A DNA stretch of 64,000 nt from Pseudomonas sichuanensis. Lineage in GTDB: Bacteria > Pseudomonadota > Gammaproteobacteria > Pseudomonadales > Pseudomonadaceae. The translations under genes and the position numbers were made by a program. Positions 18,129 to 25,245 of this stretch are shown here, piece after piece. The DNA is taken from the NCBI RefSeq assembly GCF_003231305.1, contig NZ_QKVM01000003.1:140718-204717 (forward strand). The letters are read 5' to 3'. A model generated the notes under the pieces. It had not been told where the DNA came from, did not search any database, and worked only from the letters and a program-made list of their open reading frames with translations. The number at the start of each line of letters is the position of its first letter. Positions within the stretch are counted from its first letter, which is position 1.

Positions 18129-18695
18129 ATGTCCCTCAGCGAAAAACAGAAAATGCTGCAAGGCCAGCTCTACCACGCTGGCTGCCCGGAGCTTCAGGCC
18201 GAGCAGATCGCCAACAAGCACTGGATGCACCGCTACAACGCCAGCGTCGAGCTGCTCAACGAAGCCCGCCACGGGTTGCTGGTCGAGCACTTCGCCAGCG
18301 TCGGCGACGCTGTGGTGATCCGCCCGCCGTTCCATTGCGACTACGGTTACAACCTCAGTGTTGGCGCCAATACCTTCATGAACTTCAACTGCGTGATCCT
18401 CGACGTGCTGCCGGTGCGCATCGGCGCCGACTGCCAGATCGGCCCGGCGGTGCAGATCTACACCGCCGACCACCCGCTCGACCCTGATCTGCGCCGCAGC
18501 GGCCTGGAAAGCGGGCGGCCGGTGACCATTGGCGACAACGTGTGGATCGGCGGCGGGGCGATCATCCTGCCGGGGGTGACCATTGGCGATAACGCCGTGA
18601 TCGGCGCCGGCAGCGTGGTCACCCGAGATGTGCCGGCGGGGGCGGTGGTGGTGGGTAACCCCGCGCGGGTGCGTCAGCCGGCCCAGGGGCAGTAG
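18129..18695 (+). CDS. maa: Maltose/galactoside O-acetyltransferase-like sugar acetyltransferase
   Basis: A 188-residue acetyl-CoA-dependent transferase of the NodL/LacA/Maa group. The N-terminal Mac domain (MSLSEKQKMLQGQLYHAGCP) is followed by left-handed beta-helix hexapeptide repeats, ending in IGDNVWIGGGAIILPGVTIG and VGNPARV. The catalytic His is in YTADHPLDP. It transfers an acetyl group to a sugar hydroxyl in the cytoplasm, though the natural acceptor is unclear in this family. Its 3' end overlaps the convergent DUF6436 gene by 22 bases. Confidence 0.9.
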   Translation: MSLSEKQKMLQGQLYHAGCPELQAEQIANKHWMHRYNASVELLNEARHGLLVEHFASVGDAVVIRPPFHCDYGYNLSVGANTFMNFNCVILDVLPVRIGADCQIGPAVQIYTADHPLDPDLRRSGLESGRPVTIGDNVWIGGGAIILPGVTIGDNAVIGAGSVVTRDVPAGAVVVGNPARVRQPAQGQ

Positions 18696-19243
18696 CAGCC
18701 CACGGCCAGGGTGTTGCTGGCCTGCACCCGGCGCCCTTGGTTCAGGGCCTTGAGGATCGGTTCGATGAAGCTGTTGCTCGAATTGCACACCGCGCCTTCG
18801 CTGTAGGGGCCGAAGTAGGCCAGGTCGCCATTGCGGTCCCAGATCGCCACGGCGGGCGTGGCCGGCAGCTGTTCGCTGCCGGGCAGCCCGGCCAGGGGTT
18901 CGAGCGCAGCGAGGTTGGCGGGTAGCTGGCCGTGGCTGCCGGGCCGTTGCACCACGTGGAAGCTGACCCCCTGCGGGGCAAAGTGCTCGACCAGCTCGCT
19001 CAGGTGCTGCTGGTTGCCGACGTTGCACGGGCAAGCCGGGTCCCAGAAGTGCACCAGGCGGATCGGGCCGGGGCCGGCCAGTTCGGGCGGCAAGCGCAAC
19101 TGGCTGCCGTCGAACAGCGTGGCCTGGTTGTCGAAGGGGCGCAGGTAGCGGGCCTGGAAGCTGTCGTAGGCCCACCACAGGGCGGCGGCGCAGAGCAGGG
19201 CGGCGAGAGCGCCGAGCAATGACTTGGAATTTGGGATGGGCAT
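18674..19243 (-). CDS. DUF6436 thioredoxin-like membrane-anchored protein
   Basis: A 189-residue protein with an N-terminal membrane anchor (LLGALAALLCAAALWWAYDS) and a thioredoxin-like domain. A CxC pair lies in FWDPACPCNVGNQ at the place of a thioredoxin active site, and more cysteines lie in GAVCNSSNSF and the C-terminal VGCYCPW. It may handle thiols or a metal in the periplasm, but no function is established here. The start at 19243 (MPIPNSK) is chosen because upstream residues come from a REP element. Its last codons, with the CYC motif, overlap the end of the acetyltransferase gene on the other strand. Confidence 0.75.
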   Translation of the reverse strand: MPIPNSKSLLGALAALLCAAALWWAYDSFQARYLRPFDNQATLFDGSQLRLPPELAGPGPIRLVHFWDPACPCNVGNQQHLSELVEHFAPQGVSFHVVQRPGSHGQLPANLAALEPLAGLPGSEQLPATPAVAIWDRNGDLAYFGPYSEGAVCNSSNSFIEPILKALNQGRRVQASNTLAVGCYCPWAG

Positions 19244-19280
19244 GGGCTGTCTGCAGAGCTTATGAGCAACGCATGCCGCC

Positions 19281-19352
19281 TGTGGGAGCGGGTTTACCCG
19301 CGAATGCGGCAGTGGAAGCACCAGCGCATTCGCGGGTAAACCCGCTCCCACA
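19281..19352. repeat. REP inverted pair, TTTACCCGCGAA type
   Basis: TGTGGGAGCGGGTTTACCCG and CGGGTAAACCCGCTCCCACA face each other across a spacer of about 30 bases. Confidence 0.85.
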
Positions 19353-19451
19353 AGGGAGGCATGCCGCCCGTTGAATGGTGTTGCAGCTTGCCATGACATC
19401 AAGCAGACCTGAATATCCCAGATCAATACTCGCCTCGTTGTGGATGTACCG

Positions 19452-20378
19452 ATGCCTGCCGCTTTGAAGCCCGACCTGTTGCGCGCCAGCCTGGCGCCGC
19501 TTGCCGAACGTCAACCGCTGTCCGCCCAAGCCCGCGACTACCAGCGCTTTTACGGCCTGGACCTGGGCGTGCCGAGCTGGCTTGGCGGCTTTCGCGCGGC
19601 GGGGTTCGAGCTGGTCGGCCAGGTCTGGCTGCCCGCGCAGCCGGTGGCGACGCTGTTCCTGCTGCACGGCTACTACGACCACATGGGCCTGTACCGGCAT
19701 GTCATCGAGTGGGCGCTGGAGCAGGGCTATGCAGTGATCAGCTGTGACCTGCCAGGGCATGGGCTGTCCAGCGGCGAGCGGGCCAGCATCGATGACTTCG
19801 CCCTCTACCAGCAGGCCCTCGACGTGCTGTTCGAGCAGGCGCGCCAGCTCGAGCTGCCGCACCCCTGGCACTTGTGCGGGCAAAGCACGGGCGGTGCGAT
19901 CGTGGTCGATCACCTGCTGCATTGTGCCGAGCAGAGCCCGGCCGACGGCGAGGTGATCCTGCTGGCACCGCTGGTGCGCCCGCGCGCCTGGGGCTGGTCG
20001 AAGCTGAGCTACCGGGTGCTGCGCCACTTCGTCAACGGCATCGAGCGACGCTTCAGCGAGAACACCAACGACCCGGCGTTCCTGCCGTTCCTGGAGGCCG
20101 ACCCGCTGCAGCCACGGCGCCTGCCGACCGCCTGGGTCGGGGCATTGATGAAATGGGTAAGGCGCATCGAGGCCGCGCCGCAGAGCGCGCGGCGGCCATT
20201 GATCGTGCAGGGGGAGGCGGATGCCACGGTGGATTGGCCGTACAACCTCAAGGTGCTCAAGGCCAAGTTCGCCGAGCCGCAGATCCTGATGCTGCCCGAG
20301 GCCCGGCACCACCTGGCCAACGAGCTGCCGGGCATCCGCCAGCGCTACTTTGACTTCATTGGCCAGCGCCTGGGCTGA
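19452..20378 (+). CDS. Alpha/beta hydrolase, monoacylglycerol lipase-like
   Basis: A 308-residue serine hydrolase of the lysophospholipase/monoglyceride lipase group. Motifs in order are FLLHGYYDHMGLYRHVIEWA, CDLPGHGLSSGERA, the nucleophile elbow CGQSTGGAIVVDH, the Asp in VQGEADATVDW and the His in EARHHLANE. It lacks a signal peptide, so it is probably cytoplasmic. A GTG at 19440 in the same frame is an alternative start. Its stop codon abuts the stop codon of the convergent DUF2059 gene with no base between them. Confidence 0.82.
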   Translation: MPAALKPDLLRASLAPLAERQPLSAQARDYQRFYGLDLGVPSWLGGFRAAGFELVGQVWLPAQPVATLFLLHGYYDHMGLYRHVIEWALEQGYAVISCDLPGHGLSSGERASIDDFALYQQALDVLFEQARQLELPHPWHLCGQSTGGAIVVDHLLHCAEQSPADGEVILLAPLVRPRAWGWSKLSYRVLRHFVNGIERRFSENTNDPAFLPFLEADPLQPRRLPTAWVGALMKWVRRIEAAPQSARRPLIVQGEADATVDWPYNLKVLKAKFAEPQILMLPEARHHLANELPGIRQRYFDFIGQRLG

Positions 20379-21131
20379 TCAGTTCAGGTCGTTGGCGTTC
20401 TGGCCCACGGCGAGGGCGGCGCGCACCGCGCTGACTGCCGCTTTGTAATAGGCCTGGCCGTCCGGCGACTCGGCGAAGGTGGAGAACTGCTCCAGTTCGG
20501 CGTCCGACAGGTCGCGATAGACATACAACAGGGTGTTGTCGAGGTCTTCGCCGACCTGGTTCATCAGGCGCTGGCGTTGGCCGTCGAGCAGGCTCTGGGT
20601 CTGTCCGCCACCGAACAGGCCGGGGATCATCGAGCTGAGGCTGTCGGCTGCCACCCCGGCGATGGCCAGGCTGACTTCTGCACCGGCCTCGCGTGCGGGC
20701 AGTGCCTGCGCCAGGTGGCCGATGATCAGCTGGCGATTGTCGCTGGCCTGGATCTTCGGCAGGCCCTTGGCGTTCTTGGCCAACTGGTCCTTGCGCGTGG
20801 CCAGCAGCTCGGCGGCCACCACCTTGCGCCCCAGCGGCGACTGGAAGAAGGCCAGGGCCGGTGCCGGGTTCTTGAGGGTGCTGCGCAACTGCGCCTGGGC
20901 GCGGCGGTCCATGGCCTGGGCCTGGAAGCGCTGGTTGCTGTTGTTGACCAGCGCCTGGTAAACCGCAGGCGGCAAGCTGTTGCGGTAGCGCTGCTGGGCG
21001 GCGCTCACGGCATCGTTGAAATGGGCGCGCTGGTCGGGCCAGCCGGCGGCCTTGTACAGCTGATCGAGGTTGTCTGCCCAGACAGGCATGGTGCAGATCA
21101 TCAGCAGAAGCAGGGAAAACAGACGGCGCAT
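20379..21131 (-). CDS. DUF2059 periplasmic protein
   Basis: A 250-residue protein with a Sec signal peptide (MRRLFSLLLLMICTMPVWAD) and a mostly helical mature part. The C-terminal VYRDLSDAELEQFSTFAESP, followed by GQAYYKAAVSAV, is typical of DUF2059 domains, and a second similar region lies earlier (PAPALAFFQSPLGRKVVAAE). No function is established for this family. It is transcribed on its own, towards the alpha/beta hydrolase gene. Confidence 0.75.
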   Translation of the reverse strand: MRRLFSLLLLMICTMPVWADNLDQLYKAAGWPDQRAHFNDAVSAAQQRYRNSLPPAVYQALVNNSNQRFQAQAMDRRAQAQLRSTLKNPAPALAFFQSPLGRKVVAAELLATRKDQLAKNAKGLPKIQASDNRQLIIGHLAQALPAREAGAEVSLAIAGVAADSLSSMIPGLFGGGQTQSLLDGQRQRLMNQVGEDLDNTLLYVYRDLSDAELEQFSTFAESPDGQAYYKAAVSAVRAALAVGQNANDLN

Positions 21132-21252
21132 TCAGGACTCCTGTCGTCAGGCCGCCATTGTCCTTGGCATGGCGGGGCTTTGTCGAGTCGCCAGGGGCGC
21201 TTCCTGACCAAGTGGCGCTGTGCGCGGGCAGGCCGAATGGCTATGATGCGCC

Positions 21253-21876
21253 ATGCACAATCCTTGCGAACATCCCATGCTGTCGGCAATCGTCGACGAC
21301 CTGGCCACCCGTGGCTGGTCGCAGCAAACCCTCTTTCTCCCCGACGGGCTGTCGCGTGAGCTCGCGCTCGAGTGCCGGCGCCGTTATGCCGAAGGCGAAC
21401 TCAACCCTGCCGGGGTGGGGCGCGGCGCCGCGCAGGAAGTGCGCGAAGCGATCCGTGGCGACCAGATCCAGTGGATCGACCCTGGTGAATCCGCGGCCTG
21501 CGACCGTTACCTGGGGGCCATGGACAGCCTGCGCCAGGCCATCAACCAGGGGTTGTTCCTCGGGCTCGAGGATTTCGAGTGCCATTTTGCCCTGTACCCG
21601 CCGGGGGCTTTCTACCGCCGCCATCTGGATCGCTTCCGCGACGACGACCGGCGTACCGTCTCTGCCGTGTTCTATCTCAATGAAGGCTGGCAGCCGGACG
21701 ATGGCGGGCAGCTGCGCATGTTCCTCGACGGCGATGTCGAGCATGACGTGCAGCCGATCGCCGGCAGCCTGGTGGTGTTCCTTTCTGGCGCCATTCCCCA
21801 TGAAGTCCTCCCGGCCGGGCGCGAGCGCCTGTCGCTGACGGGCTGGTTCCGCCGCCGTGGCAATGACCCGTTCTGA
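21253..21876 (+). CDS. EF-Tu prolyl 4-hydroxylase (PPHD-like 2-oxoglutarate oxygenase)
   Basis: A 207-residue Fe(II)/2-oxoglutarate oxygenase. The iron ligands are His124 and Asp126 (YRRHLDRF) and His183 (GAIPHEVLP), and Arg192 in RERLSLTGWF should bind 2-oxoglutarate. Length and features match the Pseudomonas prolyl hydroxylase PPHD, a relative of human PHD oxygen sensors that hydroxylates a proline in the switch I loop of EF-Tu. It uses oxygen and 2-oxoglutarate in the cytoplasm, so it may link translation to oxygen. The start follows the known length of PPHD. A later ATG at 21277 is possible. The following DUF523 gene begins inside its last codons. Confidence 0.9.
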   Translation: MHNPCEHPMLSAIVDDLATRGWSQQTLFLPDGLSRELALECRRRYAEGELNPAGVGRGAAQEVREAIRGDQIQWIDPGESAACDRYLGAMDSLRQAINQGLFLGLEDFECHFALYPPGAFYRRHLDRFRDDDRRTVSAVFYLNEGWQPDDGGQLRMFLDGDVEHDVQPIAGSLVVFLSGAIPHEVLPAGRERLSLTGWFRRRGNDPF

Positions 21877-22363
21877 GCGGCCGAAAGTCCTGGTCAGCGC
21901 CTGCCTGTTGGGCCAGCCGGTGCGCTACGACGGGCGTGCCAGCGGCCACCCCGACCTGCTGCAGCGCTGGCAGGCCGAGGGCCGGGTAGTGCCGCTGTGT
22001 CCGGAAGTGGCCGGCGGCCTGCCGACACCCCGCCCTGCGGCGGAGATCCCGGGCGGGCAGGGTGGCCAGGTGGTGGACGGCCAGACGCAGGTGCTGACGG
22101 CCAGCGGCGAGGATGTCAGCGCGGCGTTCATGGCCGGGGCGCATCAGGCGCTGGAACTGGTTCGCCGGCATGGCATTCGGGTGGCGGTGATGAAGTCCGG
22201 CAGCCCGTCGTGCGGTAACCGGCAGACCTACGACGGTACTTTCACGGGGGTGAAAGTAGCGGGCGAGGGCGTCACCACGGCATTGTTGCGGCGTGAAGGG
22301 GTGCAGGTGTTCAGCGAGCTGGAGCTGGACGAGGCCGAACGGGCGCTGGCAAGCCTGTTGTAG
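21863..22363 (+). CDS. DUF523 protein
   Basis: A 166-residue protein with the DUF523 hallmarks: VLVSACLLGQPVRYDG near the N-terminus, LCPEVAGGLPTPRPAAEI, and a second cysteine motif KSGSPSCGN. The conserved cysteines suggest metal or cluster binding or a thiol mechanism, but the biochemical role is not established here. It starts inside the hydroxylase gene (overlap of 14 bases, or 20 if the in-frame GTG at 21857 is used), so the two are translationally coupled and may work together. Confidence 0.8.
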   Translation: MTRSERPKVLVSACLLGQPVRYDGRASGHPDLLQRWQAEGRVVPLCPEVAGGLPTPRPAAEIPGGQGGQVVDGQTQVLTASGEDVSAAFMAGAHQALELVRRHGIRVAVMKSGSPSCGNRQTYDGTFTGVKVAGEGVTTALLRREGVQVFSELELDEAERALASLL

Positions 22364-22383
22364 GCGCCAGCGTCAGCAACTGG

Positions 22384-22860
22384 TCACTTCTGCGCTTCGC
22401 GCTGCAGCCATTTCTGCTCTAGCGCTGCCAGCCGGCCATCGCTCTCGATCCGCTTCAGGGCATTGTTCACGGCGCTCTCGAAGGCCGGGTTGCCTTTCTG
22501 GAAGGGGATCACCAGGTGCGGCTCGCTGAAGGGCTGGCTGGTGACCAGTTCAGGGGCCAGTGGCAGTTCAGGTTGAGTCTTGTTGAAGGCAATGTCGTAC
22601 TTGCCGCTGACCACACCCGGCAAAACATCTTCAGCCGTGGCTTCGACGAACTCGGCGCGCACATCCAGCTCCTTGGCCAGGGCCTGGCCCAGCTCGATTT
22701 CGAAGCCGGTGAGGTGCTGGTCTTCCTTGAGCACGTAGGGCGGTGTGTCGCTCAATACGGCAATGCGCAGTTCGCCGCGGTCGTTGATTTCGTCGATCAG
22801 TTCGGCCTGGGCCAGTGGGCAGAACAGTACTGCCAGCAGTACGCCAATGGTCAAACGCAT
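22384..22860 (-). CDS. Short family-3 solute-binding-like protein lacking lobe 2
   Basis: A 158-residue protein with a signal peptide ending LAQA/ELIDEI. The N-terminal half is normal for family-3 binding proteins: RGELRIAVLSDTPPYVL, then TGFEIELGQALAKELDV and YDIAFNKTQPEL. It then passes directly from SQPFSEPHLVIPFQKGNPAF to the C-terminal lobe-1 helices (VNNALKRIESDGRLAALEQK). The second lobe of about 85-90 residues is therefore absent, without a frameshift. It has no adjacent permease or ATPase. It might be a sensor, a scavenger or a decayed binding protein. Confidence 0.75.
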   Translation of the reverse strand: MRLTIGVLLAVLFCPLAQAELIDEINDRGELRIAVLSDTPPYVLKEDQHLTGFEIELGQALAKELDVRAEFVEATAEDVLPGVVSGKYDIAFNKTQPELPLAPELVTSQPFSEPHLVIPFQKGNPAFESAVNNALKRIESDGRLAALEQKWLQREAQK

Positions 22861-22959
22861 GAAAGCCCCTTATTTGTATGGCAGGTGAATGTCATTCGCC
22901 GCAGCTTGTTCCTCGCCCGGTCGAACGCAGCCTATGACCCCAGGACCTGGGTAATGTTT

Positions 22960-22993
22960 AACGCCACTGCAACTATTTCTGTGGCGTTTTTCT
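22960..22993 (+). terminator. Intrinsic terminator without an obvious upstream gene
   Basis: The stem AACGCCAC/GTGGCGTT with a 13-base loop is followed by TTTTTCT on the plus strand. The nearest plus-strand gene ends 600 bases upstream, and the gene between is on the minus strand. It may end a small RNA starting in about 22862-22950, where no other feature is seen. Confidence 0.55.
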
Positions 22994-23086
22994 GAACCTT
23001 CGCTGGCGCAGATGAACTATGGTGAAGTACCGCTTTGTTTCGTTTTAGTGATAGCGGTCTATTGAAGTGAATGAAAGGAGAAGTGA

Positions 23087-23563
23087 ATGAAAAGCCTATT
23101 TTCGCGTGCTGCCGTTGCCGGGCTGCTGATGGGGGCGTCGGTGTTCGCCAGTGCCGCGGATGCACTGAAGAGCGAGCAGCCACCGGAAGGCGCCAAGGTC
23201 TTCATCGTTTCCCCCGCCGACGGCGCCACGGTCGACAAGACCTTCACCGTCAAGTTCGGCATCGAGGGTATTGCCCTCAAGCCTGCCGGTGACCAGACCG
23301 CGCACAGCGGCCATCACCACCTGCTGGTGGACGTCGACAAGGCGCCGGTGGCCGACATGCCGCTGCCGACCAGCCTGATGCCCGAGAACAATGCCCCGTT
23401 GCCGGCCGGCCCGCAGGTGCTGCACTTCGGCAAGGCGCAGACCGAGGCGACCATTACCCTTACTCCGGGCAAACACACCCTGCAACTGGTACTGGGCGAC
23501 AAGTACCACGTGCCGTTCAAGCCGAGCGTCGAATCGCAGAAGATTACCGTCAACGTCAAGTAA
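23087..23563 (+). CDS. DUF4399 periplasmic protein
   Basis: A 158-residue exported protein with a signal peptide ending ASA/ADALK. The mature region contains VFIVSPADGATVDKTFTVKF, a His-rich HSGHHHLLVD and the C-terminal HTLQLVLGDKYHVPF. This pattern is the DUF4399 domain, a beta-rich fold. The histidine cluster could bind a metal, but no role is established. A plausible ribosome-binding site (AAAGGAGAAG) precedes the ATG. Confidence 0.82.
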   Translation: MKSLFSRAAVAGLLMGASVFASAADALKSEQPPEGAKVFIVSPADGATVDKTFTVKFGIEGIALKPAGDQTAHSGHHHLLVDVDKAPVADMPLPTSLMPENNAPLPAGPQVLHFGKAQTEATITLTPGKHTLQLVLGDKYHVPFKPSVESQKITVNVK

Positions 23564-23607
23564 GGCCGACGCGGGCCCTGTAGGAGCAACGTCAAAGCGG
23601 CGCATAT

Positions 23608-23712
23608 CCTGTGGGAGCGGCGGTTCGCCGCTGCGATTTACCCGCGAACACCGGCAGAGCCGGTGCCATCCACCGCGTCGCCTGCTTCGCGGGCAAGCCC
23701 GCTCCCACAGGG
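23608..23712. repeat. Mosaic REP inverted pair
   Basis: CCTGTGGGAGCGGCGGTTCG followed by CCGCTGCGATTTACCCGCGAA faces CGCGGGCAAGCCCGCTCCCA. The two halves belong to different core types. Confidence 0.75.
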
Positions 23713-23796
23713 ACTGCGCCAGATTTTAGATTTGATGCAAGACAGTTGCTCTTACAACGACAGTTGCTTGCACAGGATCGAGTGCAAAGTGCCAAC

Positions 23797-23828
23797 AAAA
23801 AAGGGAGGCCACCAGGGCCTCCCTTTTT
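23797..23828. terminator. Bidirectional terminator, serves serA
   Basis: The stem AAGGGAGGCC/GGCCTCCCTT with loop ACCAG has A-runs before and T-runs after it, so it can work on both strands. Confidence 0.88.
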
Positions 23829-23844
23829 CATGCAGCCAGCAAAC

Positions 23845-25074
23845 TCAGAACAGTACGCGCGAGCGGATAGTGCCTTTGACGTGCTGCAGTTTTTCCTGGG
23901 CCAGGTCCGAGTACTCGGCGTCGACGTCGATCACCACGTAACCGACTTTCTCGTCGGTCTGCAGGAACTGACCGGAGATGTTGATACCGTTTTCGGCGAA
24001 CACTTTGTTGATTTCGCTGAGCACGCCCGGGATGTTCTCGTGGATGTGCAGCAGGCGGTGCTTGCCTGGGTGCGCCGGCAGGGCCACTTCAGGGAAGTTG
24101 ACCGACGACACGGAAGTACCGTTGTCGCTGTACTTGACCAGCTTCTCGGCCACTTCCAGGCCGATGTTGGCCTGGGCTTCGGCGGTGGAACCACCGATGT
24201 GCGGGGTCAGGATCACGTTGTCCAGGCCACGCAGCGGGCTTTCGAACTCTTCATCGTTGGAGCGCGGCTCGACCGGGAACACGTCGATGGCGGCGCCGAT
24301 CAGGTGCTTGTCCTTGATCGCGGCGGCCAGGTGATCCAGCTCGACCACGGTGCCACGGGCAGCGTTGATCAGGATCGAACCCTTCTTCATCGCGCGGATT
24401 TCCTTCTCGCCGATCATCCACTGGGTGGATGGCAGCTCGGGAACGTGCAGCGAGACGATGTCGGCCAGGCCCAGCAGCTCGTTCAGGCTGGTGATCTGGG
24501 TGGCGTTGCCCAGCGGCAGCTTGGTCAACGGGTCGTAGAAGTAGACCTGCATGCCCAGGCTCTCGGCGAGTACCGACAGTTGGGTGCCGATCGAGCCGTA
24601 GCCGACGATGCCCAGTTTCTTGCCACGGATCTCGAAGGAGTTGGCCGCGCTCTTGATCCAGCCACCACGGTGGCAGGAAGCGTTCTTCTCAGGGATGCCG
24701 CGCAGCAGCAGGATGGCTTCGGCCAGCACCAGCTCGGCGACCGAACGGGTGTTGGAGTACGGTGCGTTGAACACCGCGATGCCGCGCTCGCGGGCTGCGC
24801 CCAGGTCGACCTGGTTGGTGCCGATGCAGAAACAGCCGACCGCGACCAGTTTCTTCGCGCAGTCAAAGACCTCTTCGGTCAGTTGGGTGCGCGAGCGGAT
24901 GCCGATGAAGTGGGCATCGGCGATCTTTTCCTTCAGTTCTGCGTCCGGCAGCGAGCCGGTGAGGTATTCGATGTTGCTGTACCCGGCAGCTTTGAGGGTA
25001 TCCACCGCATTCTGGTGGACGCCTTCAAGAAGAAGGAACCTGATCTTGCTCTTGTCGAGAGAAGTCTTGCTCAT
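23845..25074 (-). CDS. serA: D-3-phosphoglycerate dehydrogenase SerA
   Basis: A 409-residue NAD-dependent enzyme that oxidises 3-phosphoglycerate to phosphohydroxypyruvate, the first step of serine synthesis. The nucleotide-binding motif is GKKLGIVGYGSIG, and the catalytic His lies in TPHIGGST. A C-terminal ACT domain (LLHIHENIPGVLSEI) gives serine feedback control. The enzyme also reduces 2-oxoglutarate to D-2-hydroxyglutarate. The start at 25074 (MSKTSLDKSKIRF) gives the normal length. It is divergent from the D-2-hydroxyglutarate dehydrogenase gene, its metabolic partner. Confidence 0.97.
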   Translation of the reverse strand: MSKTSLDKSKIRFLLLEGVHQNAVDTLKAAGYSNIEYLTGSLPDAELKEKIADAHFIGIRSRTQLTEEVFDCAKKLVAVGCFCIGTNQVDLGAARERGIAVFNAPYSNTRSVAELVLAEAILLLRGIPEKNASCHRGGWIKSAANSFEIRGKKLGIVGYGSIGTQLSVLAESLGMQVYFYDPLTKLPLGNATQITSLNELLGLADIVSLHVPELPSTQWMIGEKEIRAMKKGSILINAARGTVVELDHLAAAIKDKHLIGAAIDVFPVEPRSNDEEFESPLRGLDNVILTPHIGGSTAEAQANIGLEVAEKLVKYSDNGTSVSSVNFPEVALPAHPGKHRLLHIHENIPGVLSEINKVFAENGINISGQFLQTDEKVGYVVIDVDAEYSDLAQEKLQHVKGTIRSRVLF

Positions 25075-25158
25075 CTGCGTAAACCTGTATCCCGGAGAAA
25101 AATGGCGAGGGGGGGTGAAGCGGCGCGGCGTCGGCCTTAGCACGAACAGCGGGAGGGC

Positions 25159-25170
25159 TATGCTAGCATA
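25159..25170. promoter_or_regulatory. Palindromic double -10 element between serA and D2HGDH
   Basis: TATGCTAGCATA is a perfect 12-base palindrome that gives a TATGCT -10-like box on both strands, about 85 bases from each start codon. It may be a shared divergent promoter core or an operator. Confidence 0.4.
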
Positions 25171-25245
25171 CGCGACTCAATCTGAGCTTATCCCGACAGG
25201 TGAAGAGTACTCAGGGTGACTATGAATAAGTCGAGGGTTCCAGCG

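Noticed and set aside
16246..18318. A 690-codon open frame antisense to the acylase gene
   Set aside because: It runs through the acylase gene and into the acetyltransferase gene, and the translation is a Val/Gln/Arg-rich shadow.
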